DNA of 64,000 nucleotides from Candolleomyces eurysporus (Eukaryota; Basidiomycota; Agaricomycetes; Agaricales; Psathyrellaceae): NCBI GenBank assembly GCA_027579435.1, contig JANBPK010000820.1, positions 48,253 to 112,252 of the forward strand, read 5' to 3'. Shown piece by piece: positions 1 to 11,318 of this stretch (position 1 is its first letter; each line of letters starts with the position of its first letter). The notes under the pieces were generated by a model. It saw only the letters and a program-made list of their open reading frames with translations, ran no database searches and was not told where the DNA came from. The position numbers and the translations under genes were made by a program.

Positions 1-1497
1 GCGGATACTCACCTCGTATATAGTGTACCGTGTGTCCAATGAAAGTGCGACCACAGATGACTTCCTTCGCGGTGTCAAGGAGGTTCAGAAGGAGGTAAAA
101 TCGCTTCCTATTGCCATCCATTCAGCAACTAACGAGCGCGTAGATCTTTGCTGAATGGGAAGTCAGCCCCGAGAAGGCGAGGCTCTCCTCCAACTCGATT
201 GATGCAGGATTCAAGGTGCGTGTTCTGGCTATTCTCGAGCTCATCATGAGTTAATTTGCTGCCTAGATTCGCCCAACTGAGGCGGAGCTGAAAGAAATGG
301 GTCCTGAGTTCAATGAGCTCTGGAACAAGTATTTCAAGGACAAGCCAGACAAGCCTGTCATGTTCGGTTCCATCGTATCAGGAGGTATGGACTTCCCTGC
401 TGTGTGAGCCTGGATGTTCACTGAATTCTCCCGCTAGCGTACGCCGACCATACCTTGCTTCCTCCTGGCAAGTACATCACGATGTACGCCTCATCTTCTT
501 GAAAATGATTTCTAGACGCTGACAAGAATGAAATACAGGTTCCAGTATCTCGTCAGTCACCGCGAATTGGACGAGTAAACATTTCGACTGACCTATATGA
601 TCAGGAATACCCCGCCAGTCGTGGAAAGATCCACATCAAGTCACCCAACCCATACGTAGATCCCGAATTCGACTCGGGCTTCATGAATAACAAGGCCGAC
701 TTTGCTCCCATTCGCTGGAGCTACAAGAAGACTCGCGAGGTCGCTCGCCGAATGGACGCCTACCGTGGTGAGCTCACTTCCCACCATCCTCGTTTCCACC
801 CGGCGTCGCCTGCTGCTTGCCACGACATCGACATCGACACGGCCAAGGGAATTTTGCCCGACGGATTGACCGTCGGAATCCACATGGGAACTTGGCACAA
901 GTAAGTCGACATCACCTTGTCGAGATATGGTTATCAGACTCTGACTATTGTTCTGAAGGCCGGGTGATGTGTACGATGCTAAGAAGGTCCATGAAGACAT
1001 CAAGTACAGCGAGGAAGACGACAAAGCCATCGACGATTGGGTCGCTGATCACGTCGAGACAACCTGGCACAGTCTCGGTAAGTTTCTTTACCCATGAGAT
1101 ATAATAGCTGAGCTCACCTCTTTATAGGGACTTGCGGTAGGCAGACCTCTACAAACTAAGAGAATCTTACTAAACCCTTTCTTTAGCGATGAAGCCTCGG
1201 GCGGAAGGAGGTGTCGTCGACCAAAGGCTCAACGTCTTCGGGACTCAGAACCTGAAGTGCGTTGACTTGAGTATTTGCCCTGTAAGTCCTCCAGAGCGGA
1301 AACCGTCATCTTGCGCTGACCAAGAATGTTTTCAGGACAATCTGGGCACCAACACGTACTCGTCTGCGTTGTTGGTTGGAGAGAAGGGAGCAGACCTCAT
1401 CATCGAGGAATTGGGTCTCAAAGTGAAATTGCCTCATGCTCCAGTTCCCCATGCGCCTGTCCCGTCTGGAAAGCCTGCTACCCAGCTCGTCCGTTAA
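1..1497 (+). CDS. Alcohol (methanol) oxidase, GMC family, 3' part
   Basis: C-terminal part of a GMC-family FAD oxidase that oxidises short primary alcohols to aldehydes and makes H2O2; in fungi it is peroxisomal or, in some wood decayers, secreted. The 5' part lies outside the window. Several exons join by short introns (for example about 216-267 and 1283-1334) into a continuous C-terminal substrate and FAD domain. The GMC signature is visible: the active-site His in TWHSLGTCAMKPR and the paired Asn in DNLGTNTYSSALLVGEKGAD. The very regular alcohol-oxidase wording of these blocks separates it from aryl-alcohol or choline oxidases. The reading frame ends with TAA at 1495-1497, about 70 bp from the convergent cyclophilin gene. 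The exact inner exon borders were set by eye. Confidence 0.88.
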
Positions 1498-1564
1498 ACA
1501 ATGCTCGAAAGAAATGCCAATGAATCGAATTAAATTGTAATATTAGTCGTTGAATCTGATGTTG

Positions 1565-2468
1565 TTACATTTCACCGCATTCTGTTGTGATTGATTAGTA
1601 TTGCAGTGAATGAGAGAGAGAGAGCGAAGACATACCGGTAATCTTCACGACCAGTTTGGGCCGATTGTTTGGCCCTGTAGCAACGTTCTCGATTTTCCTG
1701 AGGGTGAGCATGCCTTCGATGACCTTTCCGAACACGACGTGCTTTCCGTCCAAAAAATCGCATGGTGCCGTGGTGATGAAGAACTGGCAACCGTTCGTAT
1801 TGGGACCAGAATTTGCCATCGACAGCAAACCAGGACCCGAGTGCTTCTCGATGAAGTTCTCGTCCTGCAATGACAGAATAAGTCACAAACCTAGCACAGA
1901 TCGGGGTTGCATACCGCGAATTTATCGCCATAAATGGAAAATGTTCCAGTTCCGTCTCCCTTCAGGAAGTCGCCGCCTGAGTTGAGCAAAAGATCAGCAT
2001 CCAAGTCGGCTGGACCGGGGAGGTTTAGTTGCCTTGACACATGAAGTTTTGGACCCTGCAGCAGTAGATGAGTGAGGTACGTTCGATATCTTGATGGCGG
2101 GGAGTAGCCTACACTCTGTTCAATCTGTTAGCAAAGGTTCATCCTCATCAATTATAGATTGCGCACCGATGGAAAGTCGCGCCCTTGTAGCCCATTGGTC
2201 GAGCGTTGACTCTAACTCGACCCCTTAGCAGTCTTTTGCAACACATACATGTCACTGGTCATACCTATGCTCTCCTGTGCATAATTGCCTGAAGTTTTCA
2301 GCAGTTCTGAGGTTCAATGAGGATCAACTTTTCCTTCAAGACCACTCGCGGTGCGTACTTCGGAGCGATGTCGCTGAACAATTCAAATTTGAGGCGACCA
2401 GCGGGTGTTTCTCCAATCTGGATATCCATAAATACTATGGGACGTTGGTCGGACGGTGAGGCGGCCAT
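1565..2468 (-). CDS. Cyclophilin H, spliceosomal peptidyl-prolyl isomerase
   Basis: Peptidyl-prolyl cis-trans isomerase of the cyclophilin H group, which in animals binds the U4/U6.U5 tri-snRNP. Start ATG at 2466-2468 ([19 protein letters not shown]). The joined protein is about 175 residues, normal for the family, with [47 protein letters not shown] and [15 protein letters not shown] blocks (here [15 protein letters not shown]). The catalytic Arg of FHRV, and the NGCQFFIT and KHVVFG segments, are present. Calling the family needs two unusual joins: a GC-AG intron at 1977-2032 that restores CQGGDF, and a last tiny exon (1565-1581) giving the family C-terminus ECGEM. Reading through the last intron would instead give an unrelated SLSLSHS tail. 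Lies just upstream of a lectin gene on the same strand. Confidence 0.92.
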
Positions 2469-2723
2469 TACGGATTGATGAGGTTTGGAGCAAGAGTTGT
2501 GGTCGCTTGTAGTGCTGAATGTGAGAAATTCATGCCCCTTTGGATTGTGGGAACATACACTAGTGACACCGGCATTCCGGCACTGTTGTGCTTAGTTTCA
2601 AACTGACCGACGACTATGTACAACCAGAAAGGTGGAGTTTCACCCCTTTATCACTGGCATTCAATGAAAGTGCTAATTTACATCTTTACTACGAGTTCAG
2701 ACTGTTGTCGAGCATGTTCACAT

Positions 2724-3402
2724 TTAGACTAGGAGTAAAGGTCAACACTAGTGCTTGTAAAACCAGATAAGACGAAACATACCTGGGACGAAGCTCCAGC
2801 ACTGGTTCCTGCCTTCCCAGCGACCCCAGATTTCGATAGGGGTTCCACCAGCAGAGTCACCATGATTGGAGAGATCAAGGTTAAAGACAGTTTCTGGGAC
2901 ACAGATCCTATATAATAAGTTTTCTATCAGACTCTCGACTCTCGACAATCGACAAAGCTCTAACGATTGAACCCTACCTCAAAACGCTGGAATCCTTCTG
3001 ATCGGGCCAGATGTGCCAGTTAAAGCGGGTGTTGCTTCCTACGGCCTTGAGGCCGTCGCGGTAGTTGGTGTTTTCGAGTGAGAGGTACTTTCCAGTGCTG
3101 ACATTCTTGAAGTGCCAGAAGCCGCCCTCCTCAGAGGCCTCCCACTAATAAACAGGGGATTCAGACATACGTCAGACCATCTATCATCGGGTGGAGTCAG
3201 GGTAACAGGTAACTTACGATCTGATTCTGGCCACCGTGGAAGTTCCATCCAGCGACTATGCAGAGTGAACATCAGAGAGCTGGTCTCGACAACGGCTAAA
3301 GACAAACATACTCGAAACGCCATTCTTCGCGGACAAGTCTAGGACAGTGCCGCCCTTGGCATTGACAATTCGGTATCGATGACCGCGTTCGACGGTTGCC
3401 AT
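2724..3402 (-). CDS. Ricin-B-type beta-trefoil lectin (lectin 1)
   Basis: Small beta-trefoil lectin of about 140 residues with no signal peptide, resembling the cytoplasmic ricin-B-fold lectins of mushrooms, which bind galactose-type glycans and act against nematodes or insects. Start ATG 3400-3402 begins MATVERGHRYRIVNAKGG. Five exons: VLDLSAKNG, then AGWNFHGGQNQIW (the QxW core), GFWHFKNVSTGKYLSLE, FNWHIWPDQ, and VFNLDLSNHG with a final NQCWSFVP. A last intron with donor gtatgt would place the stop TAA at 2724-2726, giving ...WSFVPV; this terminal exon is the weakest part. No ricin A-chain or other enzymatic domain is fused. The second lectin gene near 12 kb shares the NLDLxN and WxxWNG/WEG blocks, so they are paralogues. 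Confidence 0.85.
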
Positions 3403-5184
3403 GATTTAGTGAGTGTGTTGGAAAAAAAGGGGAGTAGGTGTTAGGTATCTGGTTCATCCTCGAACACCCCTCGACCTTTATATGCAATTCCTGAACCCGT
3501 CAAATGGAGCCGCCCTACCGGCTTCATCCCAAAAAGTACGTCACCATGCATTTGCCACTGATGGGTGGACCACGGGTGGAACCCACAGCCCCCTACGTTT
3601 TGAGCGGGATCCTCAAAGAGAGCAGTCACTTTGTTGTGATGCGTGACAGAGTGACGAAAGCAACAGGAACCTAGAAGTCCCCTGTGGCTCTATTGGCATG
3701 ATGGAATGGACTGTTTGGAGCGAAGGAAGCGAGATCAGAATGCTATCCGGTCAGCTGCTTCAATGGTCTCAAAATTTGGGGACCATACACCGCATCAGTC
3801 ACTCCTGTTTTGACCAATAAATATACTTTTGGGTTTGCATGCGTTGAAAGAAGCACGTTCTAAAGTTCATCGCACCCGCGATCCAAAAAGGTTTGCCCCT
3901 CCATCGCCGAGAGATAGAACTACCAAAGACTTACAAGCTTTCCCGATACTGAGCGATTCGTACAGTATCCGCCTGTGTTTAATTTTAGCGCTGCTCCAAG
4001 ACGTCGATGACGCCAACAAATGGCCATGGAGCCTTCAGTGGCCGGGTGTAATCGACCCCCCAATCAACGAACACGGAGCCTAGCCACACTCATGGCGCGA
4101 TCCCCTAAATACATTTCGTTTTCGTCACAGTTATCCCCCTTCTGTTTGAATTCGAACGTTCCATCTGCCAAAATTCGTCGACAATAACACATTGTTATGG
4201 TTTGCGAAGCGCTGTATCGCCGGCCATCGACGATGGCTTCGGGTTCGATATAAAGATAATACATTAGAGATAGTCGATAGTCATCAGGACTCATCCCAAG
4301 TCATATCATCACCTGAGTGTAGAAGCTTCTCTTCGAAGTTCGAGATTGCACTGGAACTGTCGTCGGTCATTCGAAGTCGAACGCAGACGGCTGCTACCGG
4401 CCAGTGGCAGCGGCGTCGACAGAAAACGTGAAGCGGTGGCTTGATTATCTTGTCCATGCTGCATAGATGCTCAAACGGATGGAGACATCCTCCGTTATCA
4501 GTCCCGTTTCAGAGAACAATATTCGAGCCGTCGAATTGCGATAGATGTGATACCGGTGCGTGACCCCTTTCACTTTAAATTTGATCCTTGAAGTAGGCTG
4601 CGGTGCAGTGGTATGACGCAAATATTGGCCATCTTTGTGGTCAGCTACGTCNAAAAAACTGATCTATATTGTAACATACCCAAGGGTGATGATAATCCAT
4701 GAATATTCTTCGGTGGTGTTACTTGTACATTTCCAACAGGCCCTAATAGTAGTAATCAATAGCATCTAAACAACTCGACAAAGAGGCATGAATCGGTAAT
4801 TCAATCAATCAAACATGGAGCCGAGGCGCCAGTTAGCATGCAGCAGCATAAATCGCGAAACGTGAAACAAACGAGTTGAGGGAACGAAGGAAAAGAAGAC
4901 AACGCCAATGGACGTCTGCAAAGAAAGACAGAATAATCCATAGTTAAAGAGTAGCAACAGCGGCGAGGGTAGCAGTAAAGGAGGAGATGGGAGGAAAGCA
5001 GACGAGCGATCAGTAACAGCAGCACATAAATAGTAACGACGACACAAGTAAAAAAAACGATCCGATACGCGATATGTATGTGGTAGTGGTAACTTTGGAT
5101 GAAGGAAAGAAAGCAGAAGGAAAGAAGCGGGATCGAAGGTGCGTGTATATCGAAAGCAATGCAAAACAACGAACAGGGGGTCGT
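3403..5184. other. Intergenic region between lectin 1 and xylulokinase-like gene
   Basis: About 1.8 kb. The first part is the lectin 1 promoter. Short open frames on both strands (for example minus 4064-4294, YRLSLMYYLYIEPEAIVDG) show no recognisable family. From 4800 to 5180 the minus strand is pyrimidine-rich and fits the 3' UTR and downstream flank of the xylulokinase-like gene. A single N at 4652 precedes an A6 run. No RNA gene was recognised. Confidence 0.5.
3475..3485 (-). promoter_or_regulatory. TATA-like element of lectin 1
   Basis: On the minus strand the sequence GCATATAAAGG lies about 75 bp upstream of the lectin 1 ATG and is followed by a pyrimidine-rich stretch before the start. 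Spacing and sequence suit a TATA box of a strongly expressed fungal gene. No transcript evidence is available. Confidence 0.4.
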
Positions 5185-7864
5185 TTAAACAATAGCTTTG
5201 ATGAGAATATTCTCCAGTCGATAATACTCTGGCACGATCGAAGCATAGGACAAGAACGCATCGAAGTCCGAGTCCGCCACCTTTGCCAACCCAAGCTGAA
5301 GCTCCGCATCAGACGTCGGCAGAGGCGTAACAGGCGCCAGCGGGGTAGGCGTCGAACTTGCCGCACCACCGTTCCCAATATCCGGTGTCGTGTTGAACGA
5401 TGCCGATGGCCCCAAAGTAGATGCCGAATCCGTTGTCGCAGGCCCCGTTCTCGTCCTCCCACCACTACTATCCACAAACAGATTGTACGCACGCGCACCA
5501 TTCTCATGCATCTCCAACTCGTCTTCGTCTTCCTCCGCAAACACCGTCGCGCCCAAGCTAGACCTGCCAAAGGGTGTGCTGGTACCAGAGTTGGCTCCAC
5601 TCCTATTGGCGCTGCTAACAGGAGCGATAGTGAGTCCTGGCGCACCAACGCTCGTGCGCAGAGGCACGTTCCCCGTAGCCACCCATCGTTTCCCTAGCAA
5701 CCTCTTAATCTCATCCTCGAAGATGTTCAGCCCTCCTACATTCCACTCGCGGCCCCACACCCACCGAGCAACGTACGCCCCTCCGAGCGCAGCTCGACTA
5801 GGGAATCCTTGAGCAGGTGCATTCCTATGCGGCGATATCTGCGCCGAATCCACCTGCGTCGTCGGCACAAACACAGGAGCATTGAAAATATCGCCCACAA
5901 GGTTCGCAATACTCGGGAAATTCGCCGCCGCACCCGTCGTGATCATCCTCGCCGGAAGTGGTGTCGGGTCATACGCATCAAACGGCAGTCCCAAACTCGA
6001 CAGCACCGACGACGTCCGCCCTCCCGCACCCGTAGCACCAGCACCAGGGGTCGGCGTCTGACTCAATCCCGTCTTCTTCGCACCAAGAACCCCAGTGGAG
6101 ATCATCCGCGCCCATTTGATCCGGAAGGAGAGCAGCTGGCTCTCGAGAAGGCAGCGAGGATTGGCGCGCAGATCCCGGAATTCGTTGACTTTGATCCCGG
6201 TTTCGAAGCGGTAGATGCCCTTCACGCGGGAGTAGGGGAAGCTGTCGCCTTGAAGATGCCAGAAACTGAATAGCTTGTCGTCGAGGCTGCGAGAAAATTA
6301 AATGTTAAACTCTTGTCGGGGGCAGGGAGGTTGGGTGAGACGACGTACCCTATTGAGCCGCCAGGAGGCACGATGGCAACGAGGCGATCGAAGGCGCTCC
6401 AACTTTTAGTATACAAGTCGCGAACCAAAGCGCGAGGCACATCGCCGTTCCTGGACAAAACATTAGTTATAAGAGTTCTAAGGGAAAGGAGAGGTACTCA
6501 CCTGCTAGAGAGAACGACGATGTATCTTTTCTTGTCACCTGCGTCTTGAGCAGGGTGAGGGAATAGATTATAGAAGCGTGTAGGAGTATAATGTTGGGCA
6601 GGTGCAAGTAAATTATCCATGGGTCCGAACGAGAGGACTGCATCGTTAGGTGAGGGGCAAACAGAAAGATATGTTGATAGATAGTCGGATGTAAATGGTG
6701 TGACAATGGTTTCTATAAAAGCATGTGAGCATCGAGTTCGCCATAANGCATAGAGNAACGTACCTGGATCAAAACCGTANCGTTCCACAAGATACCTCGA
6801 GACGTTTCCAGCTCGTCGCGAGCCTCCAGAGACGTCGACATCGCCCAGCCATCCGCGGACTCGTCGGCCGTCTTCTCGGCTGCCAGCGACAATCTCTAGG
6901 ATGTCTTCGTCCCAGTAGCCTTGCCCCGTGGCACTGTTCGGGTTACCGCTGTGAACCCACATGCCCGTGGCGCAAGCCTCGGCCTCACCCATGCCCATCC
7001 ACTTTCCCGTAATTAAACTGCCAATGAAAGCACTGGCGACCTGTACCCGACCGGTCCGACCCCAGACTTCGGCTGGCCAGCTTTCCCGAACTCGGAGTAG
7101 CTGAGCGCCGACCATGGAGGCACTCGCACACATTCCGACACGTGAAGCCATTCGATCGGCACCACCAAGGAGATTTTCGATAGCAAGAGCATGGGTATGA
7201 GATGAGGTATCTTGAGCGGTGGGGGTATTGGGGAGAGAGAAACTGAGTGCGGGGAAGTGCTGGTGGAAAGGGAGGTGGGGATCCAGAGACGATAAGGATG
7301 GAACGGTGGTGGATTTCCACCAGACAAGAGCATGCTACGGGGACGGTAAGATTCTGCGATAAACTTCCCAAAGATCTCGCGGTAGGCTTACCTGGGCTGC
7401 GCCTCCAATGGCTCTAATTTTCGTGAGGTCATAATTTCCGTGAAGCTTTGCGAAGAGAGCATCTAGATCACATGATGGAAACAATCGGGGAAAGTTGCCA
7501 AAATAAGTCGATGGCCATAAATGACGCCGAGCAAAACGCGAAAAGAAAAATTTGGTTCCGCTCGACAAGTAATGGGGACGTACCAAGACCCTTGATCCAC
7601 ATCTCGACGGGTGTCGTGTAGGCTTCGCCTGGTGTAGTGAAGATACCGCCATGGGTTCTTGAGAGCGCCGGTTCATCAGTCTCACGGGCCATGAGTAGAG
7701 AAGGAGGATGGGACTCACTGGTACTCCGATAACTCGCTATCAAAGTCGATGCACTCGACGCCAACAAGCTCAAGGCTTTCGTCCACTATCGAGGCCCGAA
7801 GCTGGTCAGTGGCAAGCTCGATTCCCAGAAAGAGGGCGGGGCCGGATTTAGATGCTGCAGGCAT
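5185..7864 (-). CDS. Xylulokinase-like FGGY carbohydrate kinase, divergent
   Basis: FGGY-family protein most like fungal D-xylulose kinase (pentose catabolism, phosphorylates D-xylulose). Start ATG 7862-7864 (MPAASKSGPALFLGIELATDQLRA), stop TAA at 5185-5187, several introns. N-terminal half includes RGGIFTTPGEAYTTPVEMW and IRAIGGAAQHALVWW; the middle has DRMASRVGMCASASMVGAQLL, GYWDEDILEIV and GFDPGT; the C-terminal half has PFTSDYLSTYLS, RYIVVLSSRNGDVPRALVRD and GDIFNAPVFVP ... ALGGAYVARW. The two FGGY folds are therefore complete. Several nucleotide-binding positions look unlike active kinases: family DLSTQQ reads ELATDQ, TGDN reads TSDY, the GTS phosphate loop reads SFGPMDN, and GGAS reads GAAAN. 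A Ser/Thr-rich insertion follows the last domain. It may be a specialised or inactive paralogue. Confidence 0.83.
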
Positions 7865-9396
7865 CGTGTTTTAATGGTATATTAAATTGCTGGTATCTTG
7901 ACTGTGGTATTTGAGATAGAAATCGCGTCGAAAGCAAGCAACGAAGGAAGTCTAGTGGCCCTGTCTGTGAATAGTGGGGATTCCGCCGGGTAGATGAGTG
8001 GGAGGCAAAGGAAAGTGAGCTGGCAAGAGGTCTAATAGTCCAGCCAATTCTTGCGATCAAACGGCGGTGACGGTCGTAATTTCTCCAGATTTCGGCTGAG
8101 CACTGGAATGAAGGAAGATTGACCAAAACAAAAGGCGAAAACAAGTGTAAAGTGGATGGAGACTCGAAGGAAGGCTGTCGATTCCATTCACACCGCTCCT
8201 ACAAGTGTCCATCATCCCCATCTTATGTCAGCCGCATTTCTCACGGAGTTGCTAGTGGCCCTTCCGGTTCGACCAGAACCGCCATGTTCTCTGGTGGGCC
8301 GTATGTGCTCTCAAGTGNGCTGGGCAATATGTGTCGATGTCCAGGTGTGTACGANNCTAAAAANAATCCTCAAAGCTTCAACCAACACAAGCTCAAGTCG
8401 AGNGCGCTCTAANGGCCCCCCAAAACGCGTGTGTTCTCGGAAGATGTCAAATTTCTCATCGAACCCTCCAATTGTTTCGTTGCTGCAACGATCAAAGGAA
8501 AAAAAAAATGAGACGATGTTCCCTGGAGATGAGATGGTCAAAACATAAGAGGCCGCCTTATAATGCCCTCCCATAATCCACGGCTGCTATTGCATTTTCT
8601 GCAGGATAAACGCGTGGATCCCACAGAACGCCGAGTCCCTCGACCACGAAGCAAATTTCCCGGTCATATGAAGGGGTCGTTACGGNAATTTGCGTGAGCC
8701 TTTTACCTCATCCCATTGTCTGGGAACTGCTTTGATGACGGTCCCGGCTATACCCAGTGTAGAGTTCCTTTGACATGCTGTGAGACGCGCCGAATGAGGG
8801 AATCCAGGAAAAAGTCTCCTTGGCAGCCAATCTCCCAGAGTCGTGTGCATAGCCATACGACTTTACCAGATGTCCGTCGGACCTGCAGGCTAAGTTAGCT
8901 AGTTAAAGTGATGTCCGTGTCAAGATGCATACAGCCTGATCCCCGTGTCCAGGGATATCGATCATTTTGAATCTGTATGCCCTGTTTCAAGGGAGANGAA
9001 AGGGAGAGGAAACGTCGGTCCAAGGGTGCCCAAGCTGAACATCGTTACGACCGAATAATCAGAGTTTATTCAAATAACAGTTGGCTCAAAATACGTCGGC
9101 CTTATCCGAGTTCTTTCAATTCTGCACTGATTTTCACCTGCCGATGTTGCCATCGGCAAATGTCCTGGTCTTTATTGGTTGTGACAAGAAAACTTCCTTA
9201 AATTTTTTCGTCGGTACAGACTCATACTTCATCCTGCACCAGCCCAGCACCAGCCAGCACCTAGAAGTTCCCATCAATGATGGGTGGCTGTTCGTCTTAT
9301 GTTTTGATCTTGGACGTCATCCAGAATCCAGTTCAGCCGGACCGCGTNGACCAGAGACCACATCCTCACCATCTTCTTTCACCGTTGAATTCGACT
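7865..9396. other. Intergenic region between divergent xylulokinase-like and ICMT genes
   Basis: About 1.5 kb shared upstream region. Open frames such as plus 8156-8548 and plus 9081-9599 carry scattered N and show no domain, no codon pattern and no consistent splice sites, so I regard them as chance. The last part, 9081-9390, overlaps the presumed 5' UTR of the methyltransferase gene. No RNA gene, repeat or mobile element was recognised. Confidence 0.45.
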
Positions 9397-10179
9397 ATGG
9401 GGTCNGTCACCACTTTACTGAAAATTCCAGTGACATTGTTCACGGCATATGTTTTCAACTCTGCCATGACTCCGCCTCACGTTGCGCAGTCGTCCGAGGC
9501 CATCGACTCCAGAGAGAAGAAATCATCTGTCATGCTGCTGTTACCTGCCGCTCTGGCTCGGGTATAACCACCTCTCTCCCATCTGAGTTTCAAGTCTGAC
9601 TTACATCTCCTTGCATAACAGAGCACGTACTGGGCTATATCCATCGCCGAAGGCGCAATGATTATCGCCAAACTATTCCCGAACGAACATATCAAACACA
9701 TTGCGAGCTTTCTATGTTCCAAACCCCTTGATTTNGTTCTACCCAANATTCAAGCCACGCCCCAGTTTTACCTTGGCTCCACACTTTTGCTATCCGGCGC
9801 GCTCCTTCGATTATGGTGCTTCCGCGAACTGGGGCGCTTCTTTACGTTNGTAGCGACCATCCAGAAGGACCACAAGCTCATCACATCTGGGCCTTATGCT
9901 TACGTTCGACACCCAGCCTACTCNGGGCTGGCGCTCTCTCTCATNGGCTTTGTGGGCTGCCATTTGACGCCGGGGACGTGGCTCAGGGAGTGCGGCTTGT
10001 TGGATACGCGTGCAGGCGTTGTNGGTCTTGCTGGATTGATGTCGGCTGGAATAGGCGGATTGGCCTATTTCTTCAGAAGAGCTGGATTGGAAGATATGGC
10101 GTTGAGGAGGCAATTTCCTGCAGAGTGGGATAATTGGGCGAGGAGAGTACGGTATAAAATCGTCCCTGGNGTGTGGTAG
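9397..10179 (+). CDS. Protein-S-isoprenylcysteine O-methyltransferase (Ste14/ICMT-like)
   Basis: Integral ER membrane enzyme that carboxyl-methylates the prenylated cysteine of CaaX proteins such as Ras and mating pheromones, using S-adenosylmethionine. Start ATG 9397-9399, one intron about 9560-9621 joining ALAR to STYWAISIAEGAM, stop TAG 10177-10179; about 240 residues. Hydrophobic segments alternate from IPVTLFTAYVF through GSTLLLSGALLRLWCFRELG. The catalytic C-terminal signature is clear: HKLITSGPYAYVRHPAY, then a membrane hairpin, then RRAGLEDMALRRQFPAEWDNWARRVRYKIVP. The GPYxYVRHPxY and E...W...RYK elements match the SAM-binding core. Several N fall inside codons without shifting frame. 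Divergent from the xylulokinase-like gene. Confidence 0.9.
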
Positions 10180-10461
10180 TGTAGGGATTGGTGAGTTCTC
10201 TGACCAATTGGAAGAGCACTGGCCTGATCTNGTTCGCATAGCATCCAGCGCCTGATCGGGGGTCCAAATCTTGCTGACATAACTCGGCGCCTAACGGCGT
10301 GCGTAGCCGAGGGCCCAGGTCGCGTCCTTCTCGACCCGCCATTGGTCAAGTCAGTGGATTCCTCAGTCAACGCCTATGTAAAGGAAGGAAAGAAGCTGCT
10401 CATTCATTGATATAACATCCTCACACTCGTTCTATGCCCTCTCGTTCTCCTGCTCATCGAA

Positions 10462-11318
10462 ATGCGAATCGAAATCATCTCGACCGCTCTGCTTGCCCTC
10501 TCCGTCCTGCCTGCGATGGCTGCATCACTGACGGAGCTTCAGCGTAAGTTTAAATCAGAGCTTTAGGGACGGTAAACGTGTATTTATCGACNCCNCCTCC
10601 CCAGCTCGAGATGGCAGCGATNCCCTACAAGGCCTGCATCGTCGGGCTACGTATCATTCTTGCAGCAGCCAGCAAATAGCCTCCCTCTACAATGCTGTAG
10701 GAGAGACGATGGCATACGCCCGCAGTAGCTATGCGTACGCAGCAGACAACACTGCCGGCGCGTCCGACCGGTTTACGACCTGGTTCGGGCGGGACAATGC
10801 CAGCTTTTCCAATGGGACTACGAGTCGCTATGCTGCGATCGTAGCCAACTTCAANACTCTTGCCTCGTATGACTTTACGAAGCTTACGTACGATTGCGGT
10901 ACATGCTCCAGAGATGANGTTTACGGCAGCGTCTTTTTACAGCAGCAAGTATCCTTCTCTTTTCCTTCCGCGCTGTGGCTTCTGATTNTATTNTCGAACT
11001 GTTGGNGNCGGATTTATCATTTAGGCCTAGTATCGTGTATCTGTGCAAGCCGTTCTGGAAGGCTCCTTTGACCGGCTCCTATTCGCAGGTACGTACACAG
11101 TTTTCATTCCTATCTCCCTGTGCTTCTNAATTAATTNCGCTTTCTGATAGGCTGGCAATATATTGAGCCTTGTTGCTCAAAATCGCGATGTTGCGGGGCT
11201 CTCAACGTTTGCGACGGAGAAACTNACGTGTCAAAGGCTCGCTATTGATNCCCCAAATCTCGCGGTGCAGAACGCTGCTTCGTACCAATTCTTTGCGGAA
11301 AACAGCCCCGCCTTGTAG
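10462..11318 (+). CDS. Deuterolysin (M35)-like secreted protein without catalytic motif
   Basis: Homologue of fungal peptidyl-Lys metalloendopeptidases (aspzincins). ATG 10462-10464 opens a signal peptide (MRIEIISTALLALSVLPAMAA); the mature part begins near RRATYHSCSSQQIASLYNAV and continues with DRFTTWFGR, YDFTKLTYDCGTC, IVYLCKPFWKAPLTGSYSQ and ends AENSPAL with TAG 11316-11318. These are the M35 landmarks in order. However, the exon after SYSQ reads AGNILSLVAQN where the family has AG-x3-HExxH, and the GTxDxxYG block with the third zinc ligand reads GLSTFATE. The segment is the usual length, so residues were substituted, not deleted. The long propeptide normal for the family is also missing. 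One exon join near 10948-11023 is not resolved because of N symbols. Likely a pseudoenzyme or a decaying gene. Confidence 0.75.

Noticed and set aside
2724..3402. Toxin call for the ricin-B-type lectin
   Set aside because: Only the carbohydrate-binding fold is present; there is no A-chain, pore-forming or protease domain.
4801..5169. Two overlapping minus-strand frames of about 120 codons rich in Leu, Ser, Tyr and Cys
   Set aside because: They lie in the pyrimidine-rich 3' flank of the xylulokinase-like gene, have no domain and look like composition effects.
5809..6273. Arg-rich plus frame opposite the xylulokinase-like gene
   Set aside because: Antisense shadow of a strongly conserved coding exon.
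9081..9599. 172-codon plus frame overlapping the start of the methyltransferase gene
   Set aside because: The methyltransferase exon 9397-9559 is read in another frame with clear homology downstream, so this frame is a shadow.
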